NCBI RefSeq assembly: GCF_001277345.1
Contig: NZ_LIUT01000001.1
Location: 1,345,467-1,409,466 of the forward strand
From: Paenibacillus solani
GTDB taxonomy: Bacteria; Bacillota; Bacilli; Paenibacillales; Paenibacillaceae
Length of the DNA stretch: 64,000 nucleotides
Reading direction: 5' to 3'
The position numbers and the translations under genes were made by a program. Below, one piece after another: positions 23,966 through 33,351 of this stretch; positions within the stretch are counted from its first letter, which is position 1; the number at the start of each line of letters is the position of its first letter. Below the pieces are notes generated by a model, which did no database searches, was not told the origin of the DNA, and saw nothing but the letters and a program-made list of their open reading frames with translations.

Positions 23966-24598
23966 TTGTCTATATCGCATCTTTGGAGTCGGGAGTTTCT
24001 TAGCAAACGATCAATATTATGGTTGCTATCTATATGCAACATTCTTGGAACGGTTTATGGATACATATGGTATGGTAGCCAAATGGTTGATACGGTGAGC
24101 CATGGCTACATATGGCAGGTCATTTTTGTGCCGGATAGCCCAACAGCGAGCTTGTTCTTCAGCTTGGCACTGCTGCTGCTGCTCTACCCGCCAAAAGTGC
24201 TTGGAATCGGTCTGTTACAACAATTTATTGAGGCACTTGCCGTTGTCACATCGGTCAAATACGGGATTTGGGCGGTTGCTATCATCTTTGCCGGACAAGC
24301 ACAAGGAGATGTGCTAGTATGGCAGGACTGGATGCTTGTTGCATCACATACGGCAATGGCCGTAGAAGCGCTTATTTTTGTTCGATTGTTTCATTACCGC
24401 TGGACAGCGCTTGCCGGTGCGATTGCCTGGACATTGTTGAACGATACTGTGGATTATACATACGGAGTATTTCCTTGGCTGCCAGGTCAGTTGTATGACC
24501 ACCTATCCGCAGTCGAGCTGTTCACTTATCTTTTGACACTGCTCAGCGGTTTCGCGGCTTGGTATTTCATGAAGAGGACGCACGCCAAACGACGTTAG
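23966..24598 (+). CDS. ypjA: DUF1405 membrane protein YpjA
   Basis: A 210-aa protein with about five to six transmembrane segments (near 15-35, 62-80, 82-110, 118-137, 138-158 and 176-200). It belongs to the YpjA/DUF1405 family and keeps the B. subtilis order after qcrC. The start is TTG with CAGGAGGA eight to nine bases upstream. Its function is unknown; a possible -10 box TATAAT lies at 23910-23915. Confidence 0.85.
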   Translation: MSISHLWSREFLSKRSILWLLSICNILGTVYGYIWYGSQMVDTVSHGYIWQVIFVPDSPTASLFFSLALLLLLYPPKVLGIGLLQQFIEALAVVTSVKYGIWAVAIIFAGQAQGDVLVWQDWMLVASHTAMAVEALIFVRLFHYRWTALAGAIAWTLLNDTVDYTYGVFPWLPGQLYDHLSAVELFTYLLTLLSGFAAWYFMKRTHAKRR

Positions 24599-24663
24599 TC
24601 CGTTCGTTCGTGTGGTTCTATGTTCTTCCCTTCTGCATACAAATACGGTAGGAGGGATGTCCC

Positions 24664-25521
24664 ATGTTTCGAACCGTTCCGAAGTTTCTGCTGGCTCTGT
24701 CTGCCCTGCTGATGCTAGCTGCCAATGCTATGGGTGAACCGATAAGGGCTAACCCGATCCAAGCACAGCCGCAGGCTTCACCAGCATCTCCGATTCAAGC
24801 CAAGGCACTGAATAAAGAAGCAGAGCAAGTATATCGTCACGTCGAGGAAGGTAATGTCCAAGCCGTGCTTGAGGATATGCGCCGCGTATCGGCATTGTTT
24901 GAAGCTTCCTCCTTTCAAGGACTGACCGGAGTGGAAGGTATTCATGCATTGTCAGAGAGTATATTGGAAATGAAGGAAGCCACTGCACGAGCCGTGCAGG
25001 ACCCGCAGCATTGGATGAGGTCAGCAGGTAAACTCCGTTTGGCAACAGACAGTCTGATTCATACCAAAAATGCGTTATGGCTGCAATATCATAAGGTGAT
25101 CCGCGAAGATCTCAGGGTGATGGGTCAATATGCTGTACAGAAGGAAACAGCAGGAATGAGGCGTGCATATGACAGTCTGATTGAACATTACGAGCTTATA
25201 CGTCCGTCCATTATCATTCAGCGAAAGCCTGAAGAGGTGAATATGATGGACTCATGGATCTCTTATGCTGGAGGTTTGGTCTCTTCCGGGGATTCCGAAC
25301 AGGTCCAGAAGGTAGTTGTACAGGGTGAGGAAATGATGAACACGTTATTTGGCAAAAAGAAGGATGAGCCCGCCCTTGCTCCTTTAGCAGAAGTTAAGAA
25401 CCCCATGATGTGGCAGCTGGTAATTGGCGCTTTCATTCTGGCTGCGTTATCCTTCGCAGGCTACCGCAAGTATCGTGGTCAGCTGTACAGCGCAAAGCCC
25501 ATGTTTCCACCCAAAAGGTAA
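24664..25521 (+). CDS. ypjB: Sporulation-associated protein YpjB
   Basis: A 285-aa protein with a signal peptide (residues 1-27, cleaved near ANAMG), a helical extracellular part and a C-terminal transmembrane helix (about 246-265), matching YpjB. In B. subtilis ypjB follows ypjA and is classed as a sporulation protein. RVSALFEASSFQGLTGVEGI and the helical stretch after it are family-like. It starts ATG behind AGGAGGG. Its exact role is unknown. Confidence 0.85.
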   Translation: MFRTVPKFLLALSALLMLAANAMGEPIRANPIQAQPQASPASPIQAKALNKEAEQVYRHVEEGNVQAVLEDMRRVSALFEASSFQGLTGVEGIHALSESILEMKEATARAVQDPQHWMRSAGKLRLATDSLIHTKNALWLQYHKVIREDLRVMGQYAVQKETAGMRRAYDSLIEHYELIRPSIIIQRKPEEVNMMDSWISYAGGLVSSGDSEQVQKVVVQGEEMMNTLFGKKKDEPALAPLAEVKNPMMWQLVIGAFILAALSFAGYRKYRGQLYSAKPMFPPKR

Positions 25522-25554
25522 TCGGCAGACGACATATTGGCATTACGATTAGAC

Positions 25555-25572
25555 GCCCGGTGCATGCCGGGC
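25555..25572. terminator. Hairpin between convergent ypjB and the YitT gene
   Basis: GCCCGG (25555-25560) with CCGGGC (25567-25572), followed by TATTTCTCTTT on the plus strand. It touches the stop codon of the minus-strand gene. Confidence 0.5.
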
Positions 25573-26441
25573 TATTTCTCTTTGAAGCCTTCGCCATGCA
25601 CATCATTGACATCATTAATGATAATAAATGCCCGAGGGTCTAAGGATTTGGCGATTTCCGTGAGACGGCGGATCTCCTGCCTGGATACGACGCAGTAGAC
25701 CATATGCTTCGCTTCCTTGGAGTACACACCGACGGCAGGGATTAATGTAACCCCTCGCTCCATCTCCGTCGAAATGTGCTCGGCTATATCAGGGGCCTTG
25801 TCACTGATAATGGTGAAAGCTTTAGCCGCGTAAGCTCCTTCCTGTATGAAATCGATGACCTTGGATGCGATGAATACAGCGACAAGGGTGTACAATATCC
25901 GCTCTAGCGGAATATAGAACAGGGAAAGCCCGATAATCAAGATATCGAGGGAAAGAATAATTTGCCCCATGCTAAAGCCGAACTTTCGATTGATGATTCT
26001 GGCAATGATATCAGATCCGCCGGTTGTTCCCCCGAAGCGAAATACGATGCCAAGCCCTGCACCTAATGTAACCCCGGCATAAAGTGATGCCAAAATATAA
26101 TCATGCTCCGTCCGAAAGGGGACTACAAAGCCCCGGTTGATCAATAGCTCGAACAGCCACAGGAAGAGGGTTAACGACGCGATACCAATCCCCGTGTAGA
26201 TCGACTGACGTTTACCGAGGATCTTCAGCCCGATCAGAAAAAGCGGTATATTCAGAACCATGGTTGAGATGGACGGTGATAGGTTAAAGGCATAATTCAG
26301 CAGGACGGTAATGCCGGTGACCCCGCCCTCCATCAGTTCATTCGGAATAATGAAATAGAGCAGACCAAACGCGTAAATGGCAGAACCGGTGATAATCGCA
26401 ATGATTGCTTGAAGCTGATCGAACATCTTAGCTGTTTTCAT
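25572..26441 (-). CDS. ypjC: YitT family membrane protein (YpjC-like)
   Basis: A 289-aa protein with five N-terminal transmembrane helices (DUF161) and a C-terminal DUF2179 domain from about 200 (AKAFTIISDKAPDIAEHIST, then GVTLIPAVGVYSKEAKHMVY). The signature GGVTGITVLLNYAFNLSPSI near residue 37 and FGGTTGGSDIIARIINRKFG near 133 identify the YitT family. In B. subtilis ypjC is between ypjB and ypjD, as here, but on this chromosome it is inverted. Its transport or sensing role is not known. Confidence 0.85.
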   Translation of the reverse strand: MKTAKMFDQLQAIIAIITGSAIYAFGLLYFIIPNELMEGGVTGITVLLNYAFNLSPSISTMVLNIPLFLIGLKILGKRQSIYTGIGIASLTLFLWLFELLINRGFVVPFRTEHDYILASLYAGVTLGAGLGIVFRFGGTTGGSDIIARIINRKFGFSMGQIILSLDILIIGLSLFYIPLERILYTLVAVFIASKVIDFIQEGAYAAKAFTIISDKAPDIAEHISTEMERGVTLIPAVGVYSKEAKHMVYCVVSRQEIRRLTEIAKSLDPRAFIIINDVNDVHGEGFKEK

Positions 26442-26664
26442 AATAACCCTCGTTTCCCCGATCGTCGAGATTCCCTGGATGCCCCGGGTTGCTGTTATGC
26501 TTGCTTAGTATGCGCCGATAACGTTTTAGCCATAAAAATTTATTTGTTTTCAAATCCGCTTTGCGATAACATAGGTTTAAAACCAAACGCACAACATGAG
26601 AGATCACTGTTTCACTTGCCGGTGAACGTTGTGACAGATGGCGATATGAAGGGAGTCTAGAATC

Positions 26665-26994
26665 ATGGGAAAATCAATGGCTGACATGCAGCAGGAAGTC
26701 GATCGTTACATATCCCAGTTCAAGGAAGGTTATTTCAGTCCTTTATCCATGATGGCCCGAATGTCGGAAGAGGTTGGCGAACTTGCCAGAGAGGTAAATC
26801 ATCAGTTCGGCGAAAAGCCGAAAAAAGCGGATGAAGCCGATAATTCCATCGAGATGGAACTTGGCGATATTTTGTTCATTACGATGTGTTTTGCGAATTC
26901 TCTTGGCATAGATCTGACAGAGGCGCATGATAAAGTCATGCATAAATTTTCAACACGTGATAAGGACCGGTGGACGAAAATAAACACCGATTAG
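26665..26994 (+). CDS. ypjD: MazG-like nucleotide pyrophosphohydrolase YpjD
   Basis: A 109-aa all-alpha NTP pyrophosphatase of the MazG superfamily. The metal-binding EEVGELAREV (EExxE) motif near residues 36-45 and ELGDILFITMCFAN (ExxD) near 72 are complete. It probably hydrolyses abnormal NTPs or dNTPs to monophosphates. It opens the run leading to dapB as in B. subtilis. The start is ATG behind AGGGAG. Confidence 0.9.
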   Translation: MGKSMADMQQEVDRYISQFKEGYFSPLSMMARMSEEVGELAREVNHQFGEKPKKADEADNSIEMELGDILFITMCFANSLGIDLTEAHDKVMHKFSTRDKDRWTKINTD

Positions 26995-27043
26995 GCAGTT
27001 GCTACATATGCTGTACCAAACCCGCTGTGGGGAGGGACAGCCA

Positions 27044-27589
27044 GTGAAACCGGAAAGCTATATACAAAAAGCATATCGATGCATCCTTCAAAATGATTTC
27101 GAAGAGGCGCTGCGTTGGTTTGAACAAGCGATCACCGCAAATCCCGGCGATGCCGAGGTGCATTATCGATGCTCCATCACCTACGGTCGAAGCAATAAAC
27201 TGGAGATGGCGATTACACATGCGGAAGAAGCCGTCAGGCTGCAGCCCGATAAACCGGAGTATGCCCTTCATTTGCAGCATATCAAGGCAGCCGAGCTCGT
27301 ACAACGCGCCAGAAAAATGGTGGAGAATCGCAAGGATATCCCCAAACCTGTGCTGTATCAAGCCGTTTCGCATCTGAAATCAGCTGTGGCAATGGACCCT
27401 CTGTACGCTCAGGCCTATGTATGGCTTGCTTTGGTCTATAGCGAGCTCGACGAGCATGCGCGTGCCATTTCCGTTCTCAAAGAAGTTATCTTATTGTATC
27501 CGCAGGAGAGCGGACTTCAGCACATGATGGAAGAACTTAAGCAGCGCTTGAAATCATATATGCAGGATTCAACATCGGATGGAAAGTGA
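27044..27589 (+). CDS. Tetratricopeptide repeat protein
   Basis: A 181-aa protein built of TPR units (AYRCILQNDFEEALRWFEQA, then ITHAEEAVRLQPDKPEYALH and LALVYSELDEHARAISVLKE). The GTG at 27044 with GGGGAGGGA upstream is chosen. It sits between ypjD and dapB, where B. subtilis has no counterpart. It is likely a scaffold; partners are unknown. Confidence 0.75.
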   Translation: MKPESYIQKAYRCILQNDFEEALRWFEQAITANPGDAEVHYRCSITYGRSNKLEMAITHAEEAVRLQPDKPEYALHLQHIKAAELVQRARKMVENRKDIPKPVLYQAVSHLKSAVAMDPLYAQAYVWLALVYSELDEHARAISVLKEVILLYPQESGLQHMMEELKQRLKSYMQDSTSDGK

Positions 27590-27601
27590 GGAAATGTTAA
27601 A

Positions 27602-28405
27602 ATGGCAAATAAGATAACTGTTGCGGTCGTCGGTGCCGGCGGCCGTATGGGTAAAGAAGTCGTGAAGCTCGTACTGGGCGATGAAGAACTGGAATTGGTT
27701 GCAGCAGTCGGCCTATCAGATGCAGGTACCGATGCGGGGACGCTGGTCGGTCTTCCGGCTTGTGGCATCTCCGTAGTATCCGATTTGGAAATGGCGCTTG
27801 TTGAGTCGAAGCCGGATGTTATGGTTGATTTTACAACGCCACAATCCGCTTACAGCAACACCGCCTTGGCTATTAAACACGGCGTACGTCCAATTATGGG
27901 GACAACAGGCTTTACGCCTGAGCAAATCGAAGAGCTGGACAAGCAGTGCATGGAGCAAAACATTGGGGGTCTGATAGCGCCTAACTTCTCGATCGGAGCG
28001 ATTCTGATGATGAAGTTCGCTGCTCAGGCGGCTAAATATTTGCCGCATGTTGAAATTATTGAAACACATGGTGACCAGAAGCTAGATGCACCATCCGGAA
28101 CCTCGATCAAAACGGCGGAGATGATTGCTGCAAACCGGGAAGAGATTCGCCAAGGCAATCCGAAAGAGGAAGAGGTTATTGAGGGTGCTAGAGGCGGATA
28201 TTACAACGGTTTCCGTATCCATAGTGTCCGCCTGCCGGGCGTGTTTGCACAGCAGGAAGTTATATTCGGAGGTTATGGCCAAAGCTTGAAGATCCGTCAT
28301 GATTCCTATGAGCGTGCAGCATATATGCCTGGGGTAAAAATGGCGATCGAGAAGGTCACGGGTTATACCGGCTTGGTCTATGGATTTGATCATTTTATCG
28401 ACTAA
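27602..28405 (+). CDS. dapB: 4-hydroxy-tetrahydrodipicolinate reductase
   Basis: A 267-aa DapB. It has the N-terminal Rossmann motif VVGAGGRMGKEVVKL, the catalytic and substrate region EIIETHGDQKLDAPSGTSIK with Lys and DAPSGT, and the C-terminal HDSYERAAYMPGVKMAIEKV. It reduces 4-hydroxy-tetrahydrodipicolinate with NAD(P)H on the lysine/diaminopimelate path, which also feeds dipicolinate for spores. Eighteen bases separate it from mgsA, and the next three genes form one operon. Confidence 0.95.
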   Translation: MANKITVAVVGAGGRMGKEVVKLVLGDEELELVAAVGLSDAGTDAGTLVGLPACGISVVSDLEMALVESKPDVMVDFTTPQSAYSNTALAIKHGVRPIMGTTGFTPEQIEELDKQCMEQNIGGLIAPNFSIGAILMMKFAAQAAKYLPHVEIIETHGDQKLDAPSGTSIKTAEMIAANREEIRQGNPKEEEVIEGARGGYYNGFRIHSVRLPGVFAQQEVIFGGYGQSLKIRHDSYERAAYMPGVKMAIEKVTGYTGLVYGFDHFID

Positions 28406-28423
28406 CTTAGGGGAGAAATTACT

Positions 28424-28843
28424 ATGAATATTGCATTTATCGCACATGATCGTAAAAAAGAAGAAATGGTCAATTTCGTTATCGCTTATGAACATGTCTT
28501 TGAAGACCATAAACTGTATTCAACAGGAACGACGGGTACGCGCATTATGGAGCAAACCAATCTGAGCATTCATCGTTTCGCTTCCGGTCCGCTTGGCGGC
28601 GACCAGCAGATCGGAGCTCTTGTTGCGGACAATGAGATGGATCTCATTGTATTTCTGCGCGATCCGTTGATGGCTCAGCCTCATGAGCCGGATATCAATG
28701 CACTGCTTCGATTATGCGACGTACAGGGAATTCCGCTTGCTACCAATGTGGCAACCGCTGAAATTCTCGTCAAGGCACTGGACCGCGGCGATTTTGCATG
28801 GCGTGAGCTCGTTCATAAATACAAACCGGGTGTGGATGCCTAA
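28424..28843 (+). CDS. mgsA: Methylglyoxal synthase
   Basis: A 139-aa enzyme converting dihydroxyacetone phosphate to methylglyoxal and phosphate. Key segments are [13 protein letters not shown] with His8, TGTTG for phosphate binding, [20 protein letters not shown] with catalytic Asp, and FLRDPL. The size is standard. The stop overlaps the bshB1 start (TAATG). Its neighbourhood with bacillithiol genes makes sense, since bacillithiol detoxifies methylglyoxal. Confidence 0.95.
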   Translation: MNIAFIAHDRKKEEMVNFVIAYEHVFEDHKLYSTGTTGTRIMEQTNLSIHRFASGPLGGDQQIGALVADNEMDLIVFLRDPLMAQPHEPDINALLRLCDVQGIPLATNVATAEILVKALDRGDFAWRELVHKYKPGVDA

Positions 28844-29550
28844 TGTACAGCAAACTCGATATATTAATCTTCGGAGCCCACGCAGATGACGCGGAGATCG
28901 GCATGGCGGGAACGATTGCGAAGCATACGGCAGCGGGGCTGTCAGTCGGGATTTGCGATCTGACGGAGGCCGAAATGTCATCGAACGGCTCCGTCGATAT
29001 TCGCAAGCAGGAGGCAGAGCATGCTGCCGGTGTATTGGATCTAAAGGTCCGGAGTAATCTCGGCTTACCGGATCGCGGGTTATTCGTGACGCCGGAACAT
29101 ATTGAGCGGATTACAGCCGAAATTCGCAGATTTGCTCCCTCTATTGTGTTTGCACCTTACTGGGAAGATCGGCATCCGGACCATGTCGCCTGCAGCCGTT
29201 TAGTCGAAGAAGCGGTATTTAATGCCAAGCTTCGCCGTTATATGCCTGAGCACGCTCCGGTTAAGGTGGACGAGCTCTATTTTTATTTCATTAATGATAT
29301 CGGAAGAACGGATCTGATCGTTGACGTGACGGATGTATATAGCGTTAAAGAGCAGGCCTTGTCTTGTTACCGTTCCCAGTTCCAGAAGACTGAAGAAGAT
29401 ACAGTCTCTACCCCGTTAACCGAGGGGTACATCGAGCGTGTGCGGGCCAGGGATTCATTGCTTGGAGCGCGCAGGCTTATTCCTCGTGCAGAAGGATTTG
29501 CCACGAAGAGTCCGTATGTCGTTCATCTATTCGGCTCCAATCAGACATAA
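28843..29550 (+). CDS. bshB1: Bacillithiol biosynthesis deacetylase BshB1
   Basis: A 235-aa LmbE/PIG-L zinc deacetylase. It has GAHADDAEIGMAGT, where the usual HPDD has become HADD, and the later zinc His in DRHPDHVACSRLVEEAV. It removes the acetyl group from GlcNAc-malate in bacillithiol synthesis. It precedes bshA by 30 bases and is coupled to mgsA by an overlapping start. Confidence 0.92.
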   Translation: MYSKLDILIFGAHADDAEIGMAGTIAKHTAAGLSVGICDLTEAEMSSNGSVDIRKQEAEHAAGVLDLKVRSNLGLPDRGLFVTPEHIERITAEIRRFAPSIVFAPYWEDRHPDHVACSRLVEEAVFNAKLRRYMPEHAPVKVDELYFYFINDIGRTDLIVDVTDVYSVKEQALSCYRSQFQKTEEDTVSTPLTEGYIERVRARDSLLGARRLIPRAEGFATKSPYVVHLFGSNQT

Positions 29551-29580
29551 TATACTCAAACGTACATAGAGGAGGCTGAC

Positions 29581-30744
29581 ATGAATCAAGAACCCTTAAA
29601 AATCGGAATTACTTGTTACCCGTCATTGGGCGGGTCCGGCGTGGTGGCGACAGAGCTGGGAAAACTTCTGGCTGAACAAGGACACCAGGTTCATTTTATT
29701 GCACACAGCATCCCATTTCGTTTGGGGTCTTTTCATAAAAATATTTTCTATCACGAAGTCGAAGTGAACGACTACTATGTGTTTCGATATCCGCCATATG
29801 ATTTATCGCTAGCATCTAAGATGGCTCAAGTGGCCAAGATGCAGCAGCTTGACGTGCTTCATGTGCATTATGCTGTTCCGCATGCGGTATGTGCTTTGCT
29901 GGCGAAACAGATGGTTGGAAACCAGCTCAAAGTAGTGACTACGCTCCATGGAACGGATATTACAGTGCTGGCGCAGGATGAATCGCTTAAGGACTTAATC
30001 CGACTCGGCATTAATGAGAGCGATGCTGTAACGGCAGTATCCCAGGACTTGATTCGGGAGACGCGGGAGCTGTTGGATATCAGCCGTGATATCGACTTGA
30101 CATACAACTTCGTGGACCCACGGGTATATTATTACCGCGATTCGAAATCGCTGCGACAAGATTACGCGAGTCCAAACGAAAAAATTATGATGCATATTTC
30201 CAATTTTCGGCCAGTTAAACGAGTCAATGACGTTGTGGATATCTTCGCTCGGGTTCAAGAGCATATTCCATCTAAATTGCTGTTAGTCGGGGAAGGACCC
30301 GATTTACCTAAGATCCAGTGCCGGATCAATGAGCTGGGCCTTGAGGACAAGGTGCGTTTTCTTGGCAAGCAAGATGAAATTGCCCATGTTATATCGATGG
30401 CAGATGTGCTCCTGCTTCCATCAGAGAAGGAAAGCTTTGGCCTTGTTGCACTAGAAGCGATGGCCTGCGGAGTACCTACGGTCGGTTCTACGGCTGGTGG
30501 CATTCCGGAATTAGTTACTCATGGAGAAACCGGATTCCTGGCTCCTATCGGAGATACGGAAACAATGGCACAGCATGTGCTGGAGATATTGAAGGATGAA
30601 GCGCTGAGTGAGCGGCTGCGGAAGGCATGCCTGGAGCGTTCCATGACGATGTTCTGCAACAAATTGATACGTGGAAAGTACGAAGAAATATATTACCGAG
30701 TATTGGGACGGGATGCTACCAAGCTAAGGCCAGCCTGCGGCTAG
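29581..30744 (+). CDS. bshA: Bacillithiol biosynthesis glycosyltransferase BshA
   Basis: A 387-aa GT4 retaining glycosyltransferase joining UDP-GlcNAc and L-malate. The N-terminal fold begins KIGITCYPSLGGSGVVATEL; the donor site is LLPSEKESFGLVALEAMACG with the EX7E motif; the middle has HISNFRPVKRVNDVVDIFAR. It starts ATG behind GGAGG. With BshB1 it makes GlcN-malate; the last step gene bshC is not in view. Confidence 0.95.
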   Translation: MNQEPLKIGITCYPSLGGSGVVATELGKLLAEQGHQVHFIAHSIPFRLGSFHKNIFYHEVEVNDYYVFRYPPYDLSLASKMAQVAKMQQLDVLHVHYAVPHAVCALLAKQMVGNQLKVVTTLHGTDITVLAQDESLKDLIRLGINESDAVTAVSQDLIRETRELLDISRDIDLTYNFVDPRVYYYRDSKSLRQDYASPNEKIMMHISNFRPVKRVNDVVDIFARVQEHIPSKLLLVGEGPDLPKIQCRINELGLEDKVRFLGKQDEIAHVISMADVLLLPSEKESFGLVALEAMACGVPTVGSTAGGIPELVTHGETGFLAPIGDTETMAQHVLEILKDEALSERLRKACLERSMTMFCNKLIRGKYEEIYYRVLGRDATKLRPACG

Positions 30745-30787
30745 CTTCACCCTCTCCGAGTTTTTCGGATAAAGGAACGGGAAACGA

Positions 30788-32083
30788 ATGGCAGATATGT
30801 TTAATTCTATACAATGGCGCAATGCGGACGGCCCAATGGCGGAGCAGAGCGCAGAAGTGATCCGTACGCTGCTTCGGCATGGACATGAAGCGTATTGGGT
30901 CGGGGGCTGTGTGCGGGATGAATACATGGGCCGCAGAGTCAGTGACATGGATATTACCACCTCTGCCTTGCCGGAAGTCACCTGTTCCATTTTCCCTAAA
31001 GTGATCCCCACAGGTATCAAGCATGGGACCGTGACGGTCCTTATGGGAGAACAGGCTTTTGAAGTGACGACGTATCGTGTGGAGAGCGGCTATGAGGATC
31101 ATCGGCATCCGACAGAGGTCTCTTTTGTCAGAGAAGTAAAGGAAGATCTGAGACGCCGCGATTTTACGATGAACGCGATGGCCAGAGGGATTGATGGCAC
31201 TTGGGTTGATCCATTTGACGGACGAGCGGACATTGATAAGCAGTTGATTCGGTGTGTAGGCGATGCACGTCTCCGATTTCGTGAAGACGCACTTCGTATG
31301 GTGCGTTGTATTCGGTTTGCCTCCGTGTTCGGTTTCTCCATTGCGCCGCATACATGGAGAGGGATCCTCTCGGAAAGAGATACCATAGGCTGGATAGCAC
31401 TCGAACGCATCCGCAGTGAATTTGAAAAAATCATGGCGGGTCCATCCCCATTAAGAGGATTAGAGATGTTTGTTCGCAGCGGGCTTCATGCTCGGATGAA
31501 GGTGCCTTTTCCGTATACAGGGCATGACAAGGATACGATAGCAGCCATCGATCGGATCGGACCGGAACAATCCTGGATTCGTTGGTCACTGCTGCTTCTT
31601 TCCTGCGGAATTTCAGCACAGGAAGCTGAAAGGCTGCTGCGATTATGGACATTCTCCAATCGACAGCGGGAAGCTATCGTAAAGCTTCTGAAGCTGCATG
31701 AATCTTATATGCAATTGCCTGGAGACCGAGAGGCTCATATCAGAATTGACTGGATCAGGCTAGTCCTTGCCCAGGGAGCCGAGGCAGCCCACAGCTGGCT
31801 GAGTATGCAGAAGGCTCTGCAAGAGACAGGAACGGCTTCGATTTCATGGGACAGAATTAAGCAGCTTGAGCGCTGGCAGCAAGATCTTCTGATCCGAAGC
31901 TTGAAGGATTTGGCCATCACAGGCAGCGAACTGCTTGAAGCGCTGGGCAAGCCTGGCGGGCCATGGCTTGGGGAGCTTCTCGGGCAGCTGCTGGAGAAGG
32001 CGGCGGCAGGAGATTTAAACAACGACAAGGAATCGTTGATTGATGAAGCAAAGCGGGTGGTAATTCATAATGAAGGAATCTGA
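30788..32083 (+). CDS. cca: CCA tRNA nucleotidyltransferase
   Basis: A 431-aa class II CCA-adding enzyme. The nucleotidyltransferase motif is WVGGCVRDEYMGRRVSDMDI with the DxD carboxylates, followed by TGIKHGTVTVLM, a basic DLRRRDFTMNAMARGIDGTW, and FREDALRMVRCIRFASVFGF of the neck. The C-terminal half is divergent and helical, as usual. It overlaps birA by 14 bases, the same order as in B. subtilis (cca-birA). Confidence 0.95.
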   Translation: MADMFNSIQWRNADGPMAEQSAEVIRTLLRHGHEAYWVGGCVRDEYMGRRVSDMDITTSALPEVTCSIFPKVIPTGIKHGTVTVLMGEQAFEVTTYRVESGYEDHRHPTEVSFVREVKEDLRRRDFTMNAMARGIDGTWVDPFDGRADIDKQLIRCVGDARLRFREDALRMVRCIRFASVFGFSIAPHTWRGILSERDTIGWIALERIRSEFEKIMAGPSPLRGLEMFVRSGLHARMKVPFPYTGHDKDTIAAIDRIGPEQSWIRWSLLLLSCGISAQEAERLLRLWTFSNRQREAIVKLLKLHESYMQLPGDREAHIRIDWIRLVLAQGAEAAHSWLSMQKALQETGTASISWDRIKQLERWQQDLLIRSLKDLAITGSELLEALGKPGGPWLGELLGQLLEKAAAGDLNNDKESLIDEAKRVVIHNEGI

Positions 32084-33059
32084 TCAAGACACTACACTTC
32101 TCCATATATTTCAGGAAAATCCGGGTCAGTTTCTATCGGGTGAGGAGATCAGTCGGAGATTGTCCATCAGCCGGGCAGCCGTCTGGAAGCAGATTAATAA
32201 ATTACGTAATTTGGGGTATGAATTTGAAGCCATCCCGCGTATGGGGTACCGCATGACGGATGTACCCGACACACTGAGCATGGATACGCTGACAGCGGGA
32301 ATGACCAGTGAATACTTCGGCAAACCGTTAATATTGCTTGATAAGACCACCTCCACACAAGAAGATGCCCGCCAGCTGGCCGAGGAGGGGGCATCCGAGG
32401 GGACGCTTGTCATATCCGAAGAGCAAACGGGTGGCCGCGGCAGAATGGGCAAGAAATTCTACTCCCCACGAGGTAAAGGTATATGGATGAGTTTGGTGCT
32501 GAGGCCAAAACAGCCGCTGCATCTCACGCAGCAGCTTACCTTGTTGACAGGTGTGGCTGTCTGCCGAGCGATTGCTAAATGCACTGGCGTGCAAATGGAT
32601 ATCAAATGGCCTAACGATATTTTGTTTCAAGGCAAAAAGGTTTGCGGTATTCTATTGGAATCGGCCACTGAGGATGAGCGGGTGCGGTACTGCATTGCCG
32701 GTATCGGAATTAGTGCCAATCTGAAGGAATCAGATTTTCCGGAGGATCTTCGAAGTGTGGCGACTTCCGTTCGTATGGCTGGCGGAACAGCTGTCAACCG
32801 GACAGAGTTGATCCAGTCCATCATGGCAGAGATGGAAGGTCTGTATCAATTGTATAACGAGCAGGGTTTTACACCGATTGCCTCCCTCTGGGAAGCTTTG
32901 TCGGGATCCGTCGGACGCGAGGTTCATGTACAAACGGCCAGGGAACGTTTTAGCGGGATGGCTACAGGGCTAAACAGGGACGGCGCGTTGTTGGTACGCA
33001 ATCAGGCTGGTGAGCTGATTCCTGTCTATTCCGGCGATATTTTTTTTGATACCCGGTAA
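32070..33059 (+). CDS. birA: Biotin protein ligase / biotin operon repressor
   Basis: A 329-aa bifunctional BirA. Residues 10-65 are a winged helix (GEEISRRLSISRAAVWKQIN), which would bind the biotin operator. The ligase domain has SEEQTGGRGRMGKKFYSPRG (GRGRxG biotinoyl-AMP loop), WPNDILFQGKKVCGILLES, and a C-terminal SH3-like domain. It joins biotin to carboxylases and represses biotin genes. It starts inside the cca gene. Confidence 0.95.
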   Translation: MKESDQDTTLLHIFQENPGQFLSGEEISRRLSISRAAVWKQINKLRNLGYEFEAIPRMGYRMTDVPDTLSMDTLTAGMTSEYFGKPLILLDKTTSTQEDARQLAEEGASEGTLVISEEQTGGRGRMGKKFYSPRGKGIWMSLVLRPKQPLHLTQQLTLLTGVAVCRAIAKCTGVQMDIKWPNDILFQGKKVCGILLESATEDERVRYCIAGIGISANLKESDFPEDLRSVATSVRMAGGTAVNRTELIQSIMAEMEGLYQLYNEQGFTPIASLWEALSGSVGREVHVQTARERFSGMATGLNRDGALLVRNQAGELIPVYSGDIFFDTR

Positions 33060-33092
33060 ATGAATCTTGGTGATTTCGAGATAATTATTTGT

Positions 33093-33098
33093 TATACT
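33093..33098 (+). promoter_or_regulatory. Candidate -10 box of panBCD
   Basis: TATACT in GTTATACTAAAACC, with a weak TTGGTG 20 bases before it. Transcription would begin at about 33104, exactly where the first leader hairpin starts. Confidence 0.5.
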
Positions 33099-33103
33099 AA
33101 AAC

Positions 33104-33138
33104 CAGAGGCGGTATCGCTGTGAGCGAACTGCACTCTG
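33104..33138 (+). ncRNA. pan-motif-like hairpin in the panBCD leader
   Basis: The RNA folds into CAGAG-GCGGT-A-UCGCU, loop GUG, AGCGA-ACUGC-A-CUCUG: fifteen pairs with one bulged A on each strand (33114 and 33133). The pan RNA motif, known upstream of pantothenate genes in Firmicutes, is described as a stem-loop with two conserved bulged A residues. The match of structure and gene context is good, though the sequence consensus was not checked. Confidence 0.65.
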
Positions 33139-33222
33139 CAGAATGCGGCTATCTTGAATAGCGGTAAGTATTTAGAACACCTTCATAACTGTTATGCCGG
33201 TTACGTTGGATTCTGCTCTGAG

Positions 33223-33284
33223 CCGAAAGGACCGAGACAGAAGGGACGATCGCGAGTGACTCTTTTTTGCCTTTCGGACTTTTT
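33223..33284 (+). terminator. Leader terminator (possible attenuator) before panB
   Basis: CCGAAAGG (33223-33230) pairs with CCTTTCGG (33270-33277) and is followed by AC and five T. The 39-base loop also contains a T6. The left arm could instead take part in CUG-CUC...GAG-A-CAG (33213-33240), a competing fold, so conditional termination is possible. Confidence 0.5.
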
Positions 33285-33351
33285 AGCGTGTATTTGCTAA
33301 AAGGTTTTTTTATTGTGTCTAACTCATCTACACAAAGGAGGCTGTGTCACT

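Noticed and set aside
33104..33350. T-box or thiamine-type riboswitch in the panB leader
   Set aside because: No T-box GGUGG/ACCGCG element and no THI-box sequence are found; the bulged-A stem fits the pan motif better.
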